Shown here piece after piece: positions 1-5,945 of a stretch of DNA of 7,541 nucleotides; within the stretch, counting starts at the first letter, position 1; every line of letters starts with the position of its first letter. The stretch lies in contig CAYMTN010000246.1 in NCBI GenBank assembly GCA_964393335.1, forward strand, positions 1 through 7,541. Reading direction: 5' to 3'. The DNA comes from CAYMTN01 sp964393335 (GTDB lineage Bacteria; Chloroflexota; Anaerolineae; Aggregatilineales; Aggregatilineaceae). The notes below the pieces were generated by a model that saw only the letters and a program-made list of their open reading frames with translations, had not been told where the DNA came from and did not search any database. The position numbers and the translations under genes were made by a program.

Positions 1-12
1 CGTGACGGCGAA

Positions 13-909
13 TTATTCGGGATATTCGACGCGCACACGGTCGAGATCGGGCAGCGGCACGGTCGGAATCCAGTCCAGTTCACCCGCTTCTAACGCGGCG
101 AGATTCGCCGGTTCGTCCAGGTACGTGAAGACAAACTCGTCGATCTTGGCCTGGGGCACATAGTCCGTTCCAGCCCAGAAGGGGTTCTTCAGAATGGTGA
201 TCTGCACGTCATGCTCCCATTCCTTGACCGTATACGGCCCGTAGGTTTCGATATTTCCGGCGTCAGTCCAGGCATCGCCAAACTGCTCGATGGCCCACTG
301 TGGCTCCGGGCGCGACATCCACATGCCGTAAATCATGGGCAGGTAACCTGCCGGTCGCGGGGACGTGATCTGGAGCGTGTGGTCGTCGAGGGCGGTCACG
401 CCAAGTTCGACATCCTCGCCTGCCAGTTTTTCCATGCCGTTCACGATCCAGCGGGCCAGCGTGGGCGCATACTGCGAGCCGGTCGCCGGGTCCAGCGTGC
501 GGTTGATGCCGTAGACGATGTCCTGGGCCGTCACCATACGCACGGCACCGTTTTCGTCAGTGACCTGGACTACCTGCCCCTGATCCGGATCGTAACGCAC
601 CCAGGAAATATCCGGCAGCAAGTTGAATGTGTACGTCAGGTTGTCGTCAGCGACCGACCAGTCGGTCGCAAGCCCAGGCTCGGTAGCAACCGTGTCCACG
701 TTCAGCGTCGTGAGGCCAGTATACATCATATTGACAATTTGAATCTCGCTCTGCCAGACGCCCAGCGACGGATCGATGATCACGTCACCCGGCAGGTAAG
801 CAGTACGCAGCACCTTCACATTCTGCGCACCCGTCAGGCTGAGACTGGACGCCAGCAGCACCATAATGAGCACCAGCGCCAACACGAGGGATTTAAGGCG
901 TTTAAACAT
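13..909 (-). CDS. ABC transporter substrate-binding protein, family 5 (truncated by a stop)
   Basis: This is the solute-binding component of a peptide/nickel-type ABC importer (SBP_bac_5 family), acting outside the cytoplasmic membrane. Residues 1-28 form a signal peptide: MFKRLK, then a long Leu/Val/Met core, then SLTGA before QN. There is no lipobox Cys. Family hallmarks follow: LATDWSVADDNLTYTFNL (80-97), TAQDIVYGINR (127-137), YGPYTVKEW (223-231) and LEAGELDWI (273-281). I chose the ATG at 909 because AGGAGG lies 9 bases upstream; an in-frame ATG 9 codons earlier would put that site inside the gene. The frame ends in TAA after 298 residues, while family members usually have about 500-600, so the second lobe is missing. 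The four codons past the stop read FAVT and could continue the domain. This suggests a nonsense mutation, a sequence error or a decayed gene. No permease or ATPase genes are in view, so the substrate is unknown. Family assignment is firm; functionality is doubtful. Confidence 0.85.
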   Translation of the reverse strand: MFKRLKSLVLALVLIMVLLASSLSLTGAQNVKVLRTAYLPGDVIIDPSLGVWQSEIQIVNMMYTGLTTLNVDTVATEPGLATDWSVADDNLTYTFNLLPDISWVRYDPDQGQVVQVTDENGAVRMVTAQDIVYGINRTLDPATGSQYAPTLARWIVNGMEKLAGEDVELGVTALDDHTLQITSPRPAGYLPMIYGMWMSRPEPQWAIEQFGDAWTDAGNIETYGPYTVKEWEHDVQITILKNPFWAGTDYVPQAKIDEFVFTYLDEPANLAALEAGELDWIPTVPLPDLDRVRVEYPE

Positions 910-918
910 AGTTCGATT

Positions 919-924
919 CCTCCT
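919..924 (-). promoter_or_regulatory. Ribosome binding site of the substrate-binding protein gene
   Basis: On the minus strand AGGAGG sits 9 bases before the ATG at 909. It is a near-perfect Shine-Dalgarno sequence and decides the start in favour of MFKRL over the in-frame ATG at 936. Confidence 0.8.
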
Positions 925-960
925 AAAAGGCGGCATTCGCCAGTTTGGTCTTTGTGCACT

Positions 961-966
961 GTTATA
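961..966 (-). promoter_or_regulatory. Possible -10 box for the substrate-binding protein gene
   Basis: On the minus strand TATAAC lies about 50 bases before the start codon. The region at -35 spacing (GATCAG or the T-run next to it) is a poor match, so this is tentative. A promoter somewhere in 925-1058 is expected, because a strong terminator separates this gene from the one upstream on the same strand. Confidence 0.3.
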
Positions 967-1058
967 CGCCCACCCGTGAAAAACTGATCAGAAATGGCGC
1001 AAAATTGTCTGCCGGGAAGGGAATGACACACCTGCCGTTCGCTCGAAACCGCGCGATC

Positions 1059-1086
1059 AAAAAAGGGCGAGTCGTGTGGCTCGCCC
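1059..1086 (-). terminator. Intrinsic terminator of the amidohydrolase-CYTH gene
   Basis: Read on the minus strand, GGGCGAG and CTCGCCC form a perfect 7-bp GC-rich stem around an 8-base loop, followed at once by TTTTTT. It lies 30 bases past the TAG stop of the upstream minus-strand gene. This is a textbook Rho-independent terminator, so that gene and the substrate-binding protein gene are probably separate transcripts. Confidence 0.88.
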
Positions 1087-1116
1087 CTGGGGGCGGTTAC
1101 TGGCTGGCAGGTCCGT

Positions 1117-3099
1117 CTACTCGCACAAATCCACGTATTCCATGCGGACGCGCTCGCCGGGACCGAGGCCCAACACGTCGTTCAACAGTTCCGCCGTCAG
1201 CGCCGCTTTGTACTCCGCATCGCGCTGGGACCACGTGCGCGACTTGATCTCGATGTAGCGGTGCGCGGTTTGCGGCTCCATTATGCGGTCCAGGTTCACG
1301 TAAAACAACACGCCTTTGTACAGGATGTGCCAGCGCTGCCGGTCCTTGTGGACTTCGCACTCCTGCCGGGCCTGGAAATACTCGCGGTAGAAGCGCAGCG
1401 GGCGGTCGGCAGGCGCGATAAAACGCGACCGTGACAGCAGCACCGCTTCGTCGAATTCGCGCTCCTTGTCCGGGATGGTGTACGTCAGCCGCGTGCGGAC
1501 GGCGGCGGGCTGCCCGTCTGCGCCGATGAAGTCATCCTCGCGGTAGCGGACGCGCCCCTGGTTATCGTCCTCGAACAGGAAATACGTGTCGTATTGCCGG
1601 TAGTGGTTGTGTTTGACCACGTCAACCAGCGCGTGTTTGAGCAGTCCGTCGATCAGCGCTTCGTCGTCGCCATCGACCAGCGCCTTGACCTGAATCTCGA
1701 AGCTTTCCTCCTGCTGCAAGCCGCCAATCGCCACCAGCTTGTTGAGGATGTTACCCTCGCGTGCGATCAAAAAGGCGTCCATCTGCCGGGCATAGTCGGC
1801 TGCGTGGGTGCGAATCCGCGCCTCGTCCAGCGTGAGCAGCTCGCGGTCGCGCATCAGCCAGCGCCCGTTGACCATCATGTGCTGCACGTCCGCCGCGTGG
1901 CTGGCATATACAACCTGCGAATAGACGCTGTTCGGGTCGCGCTCGAACTGCGGGATGTTGTGGAACGGGCTGTGTTTGAGGGCGATCAGGTCGGCGCGTT
2001 TGCCGGTTTCCAGGCTGCCGGTGATCGCGCCCAGGTGCAGCGCTTCGGCCCCCCAGCGAGTCGCCATCAGCAGCGCGTCACGCGCGGGCAGCACCACCGG
2101 GTCGTTCGTCGCACCTTTAGCCAGCAGCGCCGCCAACCGCATTTCCTCGAACATATCCAGGTCATTGTTGCTGGCCGCGCCATCCGTGCCGATGCTCAAC
2201 CGGACGCCGCGCTCCATCATCTCGTTGACCGGCGCGATCCCGCTGGCCAGCTTGAGATTGCTGGTCGGGTTGTGCGCGACTGCCACGTCGTATGTTTCCA
2301 GCAGGCGGATCTGCTCGCTGTCGACGTGGACGCAGTGCGCGGCGATGGACCTGGCGCGAAACACGCCCAGGTCGGCCACGCGGTTGACCACTTTTTTCTC
2401 GAATTCCGCCCAGCTATCTTCGGCTTCCTGGCGTGTTTCCAGGATATGAATCTGGAGCGGTACGTCATACTCAACCGCCAGGTCGGCGCACGCCTGCAGA
2501 ATTTCGTCGGTGCACGTATACGGCGCGTGGGGTGCCACCGATGGCACGATCAGCGGGTGGCCCTTCCATTCCTCGATGAACTGGCGGGTGTAGGCGAGGC
2601 TCTCTTCGTAACTTTCCGCATCCGGCGCGGGGAACTTCATCACCGACTGCCCGCAGACGCCGCGCAGCCCAGCCTGCGCCGCTGCAGCGGCGACATCCGC
2701 CTCGTAGTAGTACATATCGGCAAACAACGTCGTCCCGCCGCGTATCATCTCCGCGCATGACAGTTCGGTTCCCAGGCGGCAGAACTCGGGATTCACGAAC
2801 TCGCGTTCGACCGGCATCATGTAACCCATCAGCCACACGTCGAGGCGCAGGTCATCGGCCATAGCGCGCAGCAGCGTCATAGGCATGTGCGTATGGGTAT
2901 TGACCAGACCCGGCATCACGATATGATCGCGGCAGTCGATCACCTCGTCCGCCTCGTACGTTTTAACAATTGCCTCGCGGGGACCCACTGCGACAAGGCT
3001 GTCAGCCAGCACGGCGACCGCGCCGTCCCGGTAGATGTCCAACGCGGCATTCATGGTCAACACGGTACCGCCTACAAACAGCGTATCCACTTTCGGCAT
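1117..3099 (-). CDS. MtaD-like amidohydrolase fused to a C-terminal CYTH-type domain
   Basis: A 660-residue predicted soluble protein with two parts. Residues 1-452 are an amidohydrolase closest to MTA/SAH deaminases: HTH metal motif (H69, H71), AEMIRGGTT (116-124), HAPYTC (191-196), metal ligand H218 with nearby E221, AHCVH (254-258), HNPTSNLKLASG (276-287) and GTDGAASNND (304-313) with metal ligand D306. Such enzymes hydrolytically deaminate the adenine of 5'-methylthioadenosine, S-adenosylhomocysteine or adenosine; the exact substrate cannot be told here. Residues about 464-660 resemble CYTH triphosphate-tunnel proteins (adenylate cyclase class IV/thiamine triphosphatase): EIQVK (468-472) in place of ExExK, QYDTYF (502-507), RVRYRE (516-521), RLTYTIP (537-543), KDRQRWHI (585-592), LDRI (603-606), IEIKS (616-620). 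The usual MtaD length is about 430, so the extra 200 residues are a true addition in one uninterrupted frame. The ATG at 3099 is chosen because the family N-terminus (MPKVDTLFVGG) begins there, with AAGGA 10 bases upstream. Deaminase family is firm, CYTH assignment likely. Confidence 0.88.
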   Translation of the reverse strand: MPKVDTLFVGGTVLTMNAALDIYRDGAVAVLADSLVAVGPREAIVKTYEADEVIDCRDHIVMPGLVNTHTHMPMTLLRAMADDLRLDVWLMGYMMPVEREFVNPEFCRLGTELSCAEMIRGGTTLFADMYYYEADVAAAAAQAGLRGVCGQSVMKFPAPDAESYEESLAYTRQFIEEWKGHPLIVPSVAPHAPYTCTDEILQACADLAVEYDVPLQIHILETRQEAEDSWAEFEKKVVNRVADLGVFRARSIAAHCVHVDSEQIRLLETYDVAVAHNPTSNLKLASGIAPVNEMMERGVRLSIGTDGAASNNDLDMFEEMRLAALLAKGATNDPVVLPARDALLMATRWGAEALHLGAITGSLETGKRADLIALKHSPFHNIPQFERDPNSVYSQVVYASHAADVQHMMVNGRWLMRDRELLTLDEARIRTHAADYARQMDAFLIAREGNILNKLVAIGGLQQEESFEIQVKALVDGDDEALIDGLLKHALVDVVKHNHYRQYDTYFLFEDDNQGRVRYREDDFIGADGQPAAVRTRLTYTIPDKEREFDEAVLLSRSRFIAPADRPLRFYREYFQARQECEVHKDRQRWHILYKGVLFYVNLDRIMEPQTAHRYIEIKSRTWSQRDAEYKAALTAELLNDVLGLGPGERVRMEYVDLCE

Positions 3100-3113
3100 A
3101 ATACTCTTTTCCT

Positions 3114-3134
3114 TTCCGGGTAAAATTCCGGGTA
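3114..3134. repeat. 9-bp direct repeat at the amidohydrolase transcript start
   Basis: TTCCGGGTA occurs at 3114-3122 and again at 3126-3134 on the plus strand, 12 bp apart start to start. The pair runs from the downstream edge of the -10 box through the predicted transcription start (about 3127). Placement fits a regulator site or a transcript-start feature, but chance cannot be excluded for two 9-mers. Confidence 0.5.
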
Positions 3135-3139
3135 TTATA
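3134..3139 (-). promoter_or_regulatory. Promoter -10 box (TATAAT) of the amidohydrolase-CYTH gene
   Basis: On the minus strand a perfect TATAAT lies 34 bases before the ATG at 3099, a usual leader length. At 17-base spacing the -35 position reads TTCTCG, only a 3/6 match. This suggests a weak or activator-dependent promoter, or one tuned by the dyad that overlaps it. Confidence 0.6.
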
Positions 3140-3145
3140 GCGTAA

Positions 3146-3161
3146 TCTCGCCTAAACGAGA
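3146..3161. promoter_or_regulatory. Operator-like dyad in the divergent promoter region
   Basis: TCTCG-CCTAAA-CGAGA is a perfect 5-bp inverted repeat with a 6-base spacer. It covers part of the poor -35 hexamer and the spacer of the minus-strand promoter whose -10 is at 3134-3139. The size and position suit a dimeric repressor site. No regulator gene is in the window to pair with it. Confidence 0.4.
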
Positions 3162-3239
3162 ACTGGGCTGGCATCCCCCCCAACTTTGCGTAAAATGATA
3201 CACGGCAGTTTGATCCGCGTTTCGTGCCAGCATACCAGC

Positions 3240-3243
3240 GAGG
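3240..3243 (+). promoter_or_regulatory. Ribosome binding site of the membrane-EEP gene
   Basis: GAGG lies 10 bases before the ATG at 3254 and supports it over the in-frame GTG at 3224. It is a short match, so support is moderate. Confidence 0.5.
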
Positions 3244-3253
3244 CTATGTATCC

Positions 3254-5407
3254 ATGTCGCATATACGGCAGGATTTTCTCCGATCGTTAGAAGCCGGGAT
3301 AGTCGGCCTGTTTTGGGTCCAGGCGGTGCGTTTTTTGTACGCCACGCTCTATGCCCGCGCCAGCAGCGCCGATCTGGTCCAGCGCGTGCCGAATCCCGCC
3401 ACGCTGGGCGGCGTGCCGGGCGTGGTGGAGCTGGCGACCGTGCAGGGTGAGCTGGTGGTGGTGATCGCGCTGCTGCTGCTGCCGGTCCTGTCGTTGATCA
3501 TCAGCCGGTGGCGGTTCAGCTTCCCGCTGGCCGTGATGCTGGTCGCGCTGGGCCGTTCGATGGCGCTGCAAACTGCCGATCTCGAAGTTCCGGCGACGGG
3601 TTTGGTCGTCGGCGCGGGGCTGCTGTACATCGCGCTGGCCGTGGTCCGCCGCCCGGCGTTCTTCCCGGCAGTGCTGCTGCTCGGCTTCACCGGGGACCAG
3701 TTGATCCGCGCCCTGGGCAACACCTATGACCGCACTTGGCAGACCGATTACCGGGTCGATGTCCTTGACCGGTTCGACGTGGAAATGGGCGGCGTGATCG
3801 CGCTGGCGTCGATTGCCCTGATCCTGCTCTCGGTTCTGACGTGGTACGTGGAACGGTCCGCCGCTGCTGTCGAACGCCGCCAGGATGGTTACGCGCCGCC
3901 GTTGGGCGGCCAGTTGAACGTGTGGGGCGGCCTGGCCCTGGGCGGTATGCTGTACCTGGAACTGACGCTGTTGGCCCTGCCCAACGCGATAGCGCACTGG
4001 TCCGGCACCGATTACACCGGCCTGGTGCCCTGGCTGCTGGCGGCGACCGCCCTGCCCCTCGTGCCGGAAGTACGCGACCTCGCGCGGCGCTTCGCGGGCA
4101 TGTTCGATGGCGCGTGGCGCGGCTGGTTGTGGGTGCTGCTGCTCGGCTTGCTGCTCGTCATCGGGCGGCGCTTCGATGGCCTGCCAGCCGGGATCGCGCT
4201 CGTAGCCGCGCAGCTCATCGTCGGCCTGACGCTGTGGTGGCTGGTCCAGACCGGCCTTCCGCGCCGCAATGCGACCGGCATCACCGTGCTGGTCGGCGTG
4301 ATCGCCTTCGGCGCGCTGGCGGTTGGCGACTATTTCACCTTCGATTACGCCTATGTGCGTGATCTCGCCGCCCCGTACCAGAACGTCAGCACGGTGCTGC
4401 GTTCGTTCCGCAACATGGGCCTGGGACTGTCCCTCATCGCGGCGCTTCTGCTGTCGATCCCGATGATCCTGGCCCGCAAACGTATTCCCTGGCGCGGCGG
4501 GCGCGGCCTGTATACGTTTTCCGGCCTGCTGCTGGTGGTCGCCGTCAGTTTTGCCGGGGTGACTGCCGCCGCCGGGACGCTCGTCCGCCGTCCCGCTAAT
4601 CCGGACTGCCTGCGCGTCGGCACGTTGAACATACACGGCGGCTACTCGACGTTTTTCAGCCCGAACCTGGAACGCGTCGCCCAACTGATCGAGCTAAACG
4701 GCATTGATATCGCGCTGTTGCAAGAGGTCGATGCCGGGCGGTTGGCGAGTTTTGGCGTCGATCAGGCGCTGTGGTTGGGCCGCCGTCTGGGCATGGAAGT
4801 GTCGTTCTTCCCGCAAAACGAAGCCTTGCAGGGGATCGCCGTGCTCAGCCGCGTGCCGGTCGTAGACATGCAGGGCCTGCTGCTGCCCAGTGAGGGCAAC
4901 CAGGCGGCGGTGATGCATGTCGTGCTCAACCCCGAACGGCTGGTCGCGGACCCGCTCGCCCCTCAGCTTGGTTACCTGCACGTCTATAACGCGTGGCTGG
5001 GTTTCCGCGAGGCCGAACGCAACGGCCAGCCGATCCCCGAAGGCGAGCAGGACCAGAACCGCCAGATGCGCACCATGCTGAACTGGATCGCGGCGCACCA
5101 TGCCCCCGCCTGGTCGGACCGCATCATCTTTGGCGGCACGTTCAACTTTGGGCCGGAGTCACCGCTCTACCAGACGCTGCGCGTCGATCAGGCCATCAAA
5201 GACCCGTTCGCGGGCCTGCGGACCGAAGACACGATGACCGTTTTCCTGGTGGATGGCACCGCCGCGCGTTATGACTACCTGTGGACCTTCAACATTCCGC
5301 TCGTCGGCGCGATGGTCGATCAGAGCAGCGAAGCGGCGAACACGTCCGATCACCGCTCCGCGATCATCGCCATCAATCGCCGGGAGGGCGTCACCTGCCA
5401 GCCGTAG
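3254..5407 (+). CDS. Polytopic membrane protein with C-terminal endonuclease/exonuclease/phosphatase (EEP) domain
   Basis: A 717-residue protein. Residues about 14-441 contain some 12-13 hydrophobic segments. Residues 451-709 form an EEP-fold domain of the DNase I/APE1/sphingomyelinase superfamily: TLNIHGG (457-463), LLQEVD (488-493), GIAVLSRVPV (527-536), GGTFNFGPESPLYQ (627-640), YDYLW (673-677) and TSDH (697-700). Basic loops at 200-210, 273-280, 337-339 and 408-417 point to the cytoplasm, so the EEP domain after the last segment should be outside. That argues for a lipid, phosphoester or extracellular nucleic-acid substrate rather than DNA repair. Thr629 replaces the Asp of the usual GDFN motif; the other metal and catalytic positions (N459, E491, N631, D674, D699, H700) are present. 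Start ATG 3254 has GAGG 10 bases upstream; an in-frame GTG at 3224 lacks a clear site. The gene is divergent from the amidohydrolase. EEP fold is firm, substrate unknown. Confidence 0.87.
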   Translation: MSHIRQDFLRSLEAGIVGLFWVQAVRFLYATLYARASSADLVQRVPNPATLGGVPGVVELATVQGELVVVIALLLLPVLSLIISRWRFSFPLAVMLVALGRSMALQTADLEVPATGLVVGAGLLYIALAVVRRPAFFPAVLLLGFTGDQLIRALGNTYDRTWQTDYRVDVLDRFDVEMGGVIALASIALILLSVLTWYVERSAAAVERRQDGYAPPLGGQLNVWGGLALGGMLYLELTLLALPNAIAHWSGTDYTGLVPWLLAATALPLVPEVRDLARRFAGMFDGAWRGWLWVLLLGLLLVIGRRFDGLPAGIALVAAQLIVGLTLWWLVQTGLPRRNATGITVLVGVIAFGALAVGDYFTFDYAYVRDLAAPYQNVSTVLRSFRNMGLGLSLIAALLLSIPMILARKRIPWRGGRGLYTFSGLLLVVAVSFAGVTAAAGTLVRRPANPDCLRVGTLNIHGGYSTFFSPNLERVAQLIELNGIDIALLQEVDAGRLASFGVDQALWLGRRLGMEVSFFPQNEALQGIAVLSRVPVVDMQGLLLPSEGNQAAVMHVVLNPERLVADPLAPQLGYLHVYNAWLGFREAERNGQPIPEGEQDQNRQMRTMLNWIAAHHAPAWSDRIIFGGTFNFGPESPLYQTLRVDQAIKDPFAGLRTEDTMTVFLVDGTAARYDYLWTFNIPLVGAMVDQSSEAANTSDHRSAIIAINRREGVTCQP

Positions 5408-5501
5408 CGGGACGATAAGCTTTCAGCGACCAGCCAAACCGTAGGGGCGCTGCTTGCTGCGCCCAGTTGGCGTCAATTTAAGAACTTACCTCACCTCCCG
5501 G

Positions 5502-5527
5502 CCTCCTCTCCACACGCGGAGAGGAGG
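5502..5527. repeat. Hairpin 1 of the palindromic element
   Basis: CCTCCTCTCC (5502-5511) and GGAGAGGAGG (5518-5527) are a perfect 10-bp inverted repeat around a 6-base loop. No T-run follows directly, so it is not a canonical intrinsic terminator. Confidence 0.75.
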
Positions 5528-5545
5528 AGAAAAGCCTGGGTTTTT

Positions 5546-5570
5546 CCCCTCGCCATGCGATGGCGAGGGG
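5546..5570. repeat. Hairpin 2 of the palindromic element
   Basis: CCCCTCGCCAT (5546-5556) and ATGGCGAGGGG (5560-5570) form a perfect 11-bp stem around GCG. A T5 run precedes the hairpin at 5541-5545. On the minus strand this becomes a stem followed by AAAAA, and on the plus strand the Ts are on the wrong side for a terminator. Confidence 0.75.
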
Positions 5571-5573
5571 ACA

Positions 5574-5588
5574 CCGCGCGTAGCGCGG
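5574..5588. repeat. Hairpin 3 of the palindromic element
   Basis: CCGCGC (5574-5579) and GCGCGG (5583-5588) pair perfectly around GTA. It is the smallest of the three tandem hairpins enclosed by the TTACCTCACC/GGTGAGGTAA arms. Confidence 0.7.
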
Positions 5589-5691
5589 AGGGGTGAGGTA
5601 AACCGTCGGCGAGCCAAAAAACGCGCACGTTGGTCCTTAAGTTGACACATATTGGGTGCTGTTTGCTGTGCCCAGTGCGTTGCTGCCGAAC

Positions 5692-5707
5692 CGCAGGTTC
5701 GCCTGCG
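5692..5707. repeat. TTCG-loop hairpin between the repeat element and the promoter
   Basis: CGCAGG and CCTGCG form a perfect 6-bp stem with a TTCG tetraloop, which as RNA is an especially stable loop type. No T-run follows. It lies upstream of the promoter at 5726-5754, so it would be in any read-through transcript from the membrane-EEP gene but not in the acetyltransferase transcript. Confidence 0.45.
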
Positions 5708-5725
5708 CCCTGCTTGTACCAACCA

Positions 5726-5754
5726 TTGACTCCGCGCCCGCTATCGCTGATAAT
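5726..5754 (+). promoter_or_regulatory. Sigma-70-type promoter of the acetyltransferase gene
   Basis: TTGACT (5726-5731) and GATAAT (5749-5754) are each 5/6 matches to consensus at the ideal 17-base spacing. This is the best promoter match I found in the window. Transcription should start near 5761-5762, giving a leader of about 185 bases before the TTG start at 5946. Confidence 0.7.
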
Positions 5755-5761
5755 ACGCCGC

Positions 5762-5788
5762 ATGATGAACAAAGCGCGTGTCCCCTAG
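5762..5788 (+). other. Possible 8-codon leader ORF (MMNKARVP)
   Basis: An ATG lies almost at the predicted transcription start of the 5726-5754 promoter and opens an 8-codon frame ending in TAG at 5786-5788. The stop overlaps the first arm of the hairpin at 5788-5805. The ORF would be read leaderless, with no ribosome binding site. It may be a chance ORF. The link of a tiny ORF to a hairpin switch is the only reason to list it. Confidence 0.25.
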
Positions 5789-5805
5789 CCGGGGAATAAC
5801 CCGGC
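5782..5805 (+). promoter_or_regulatory. Mutually exclusive hairpins in the acetyltransferase leader
   Basis: CCCC (5782-5785) can pair with GGGG (5791-5794), or GCCGGG (5788-5793) can pair with CCCGGC (5800-5805) around GAATAA. The two share bases and cannot form together. This is the layout of an attenuation or translational switch, but both stems are short and no T-run follows the second one. Confidence 0.3.
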
Positions 5806-5931
5806 ACTCCTCATACCCGTAATCTCTCGCGTGGCGGCGACCAGTTCGCGCACGCCCGGTTTTCGTTTCCCTGTTTTTTAACGATCAGTCAATCATGGCG
5901 CACACGCCATGCGTATCACGCACCCTGACAC

Positions 5932-5937
5932 GAGGAG
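5932..5937 (+). promoter_or_regulatory. Ribosome binding site that sets the TTG start of the acetyltransferase gene
   Basis: GAGGAG ends 8 bases before TTG at 5946. The in-frame ATG at 5895 has no purine-rich site in front of it, so the TTG is preferred. Confidence 0.75.
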
Positions 5938-5945
5938 AGTCACCG

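Larger units (their letters stand above)
5445..5675. repeat. Nested palindromic repeat element (MITE/REP-like)
   Basis: Outermost are two 22-base direct copies at 5445-5466 and 5654-5675, differing at three sites, all C to T. Each can fold on itself (GGGCGC with GCGCCC in the first; GGGTGC with GTGCCC, using G-T pairs, in the second). Inside are 11-bp inverted arms GTCAATTTAAG (5472-5482) and CTTAAGTTGAC (5636-5646) with one mismatch. Inside those are perfect 10-bp arms TTACCTCACC (5486-5495) and GGTGAGGTAA (5592-5601). The core holds three perfect hairpins in a row. No transposase or ORF of interest lies inside. The form suggests a non-autonomous, dispersed intergenic repeat; transfer in trans is inference. 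It may also act as a transcription barrier after the membrane-EEP gene, which has no other clear terminator. Confidence 0.7.

Noticed and set aside
1594..2760. 388-residue plus-strand ORF opposite the amidohydrolase gene
   Set aside because: Composition is rich in Arg, His, Val and Gln with no recognisable domain. The opposite strand codes a clear MtaD-like enzyme with all motifs, so this is an antisense shadow of GC-rich codons.
3224..3253. GTG at 3224 as start of the membrane-EEP gene
   Set aside because: It has no clear Shine-Dalgarno sequence, while ATG 3254 has GAGG 10 bases upstream. The extra 10 residues add nothing recognisable.
3287..4684. 465-residue minus-strand ORF opposite the membrane-EEP gene
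   Set aside because: Extreme Gln, Arg, His and Ala bias is what antisense of Leu/Val/Ala-rich membrane codons gives. No ribosome binding site or family pattern was seen.
5445..5675. CRISPR-like repeat from the two 22-base copies
   Set aside because: Only two imperfect copies 209 bp apart start to start, with a palindromic core between them rather than a spacer. There are no cas genes.
5486..5722. Small ORFs on either strand inside the intergenic region
   Set aside because: They run through the inverted repeats, lack ribosome binding sites and have low-complexity translations typical of repeat DNA.
5821..5881. Terminator before the acetyltransferase gene, from a GCGTG/CACGC hairpin and the T6 run at about 5874-5879
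   Set aside because: The stem is bulged and the T-run is about 20 bases past its base, too far for an intrinsic terminator.
5895..5945. ATG at 5895 as start of the acetyltransferase gene
   Set aside because: It adds 17 residues with no family likeness and has no ribosome binding site. TTG at 5946 has GAGGAG at 8 bases.
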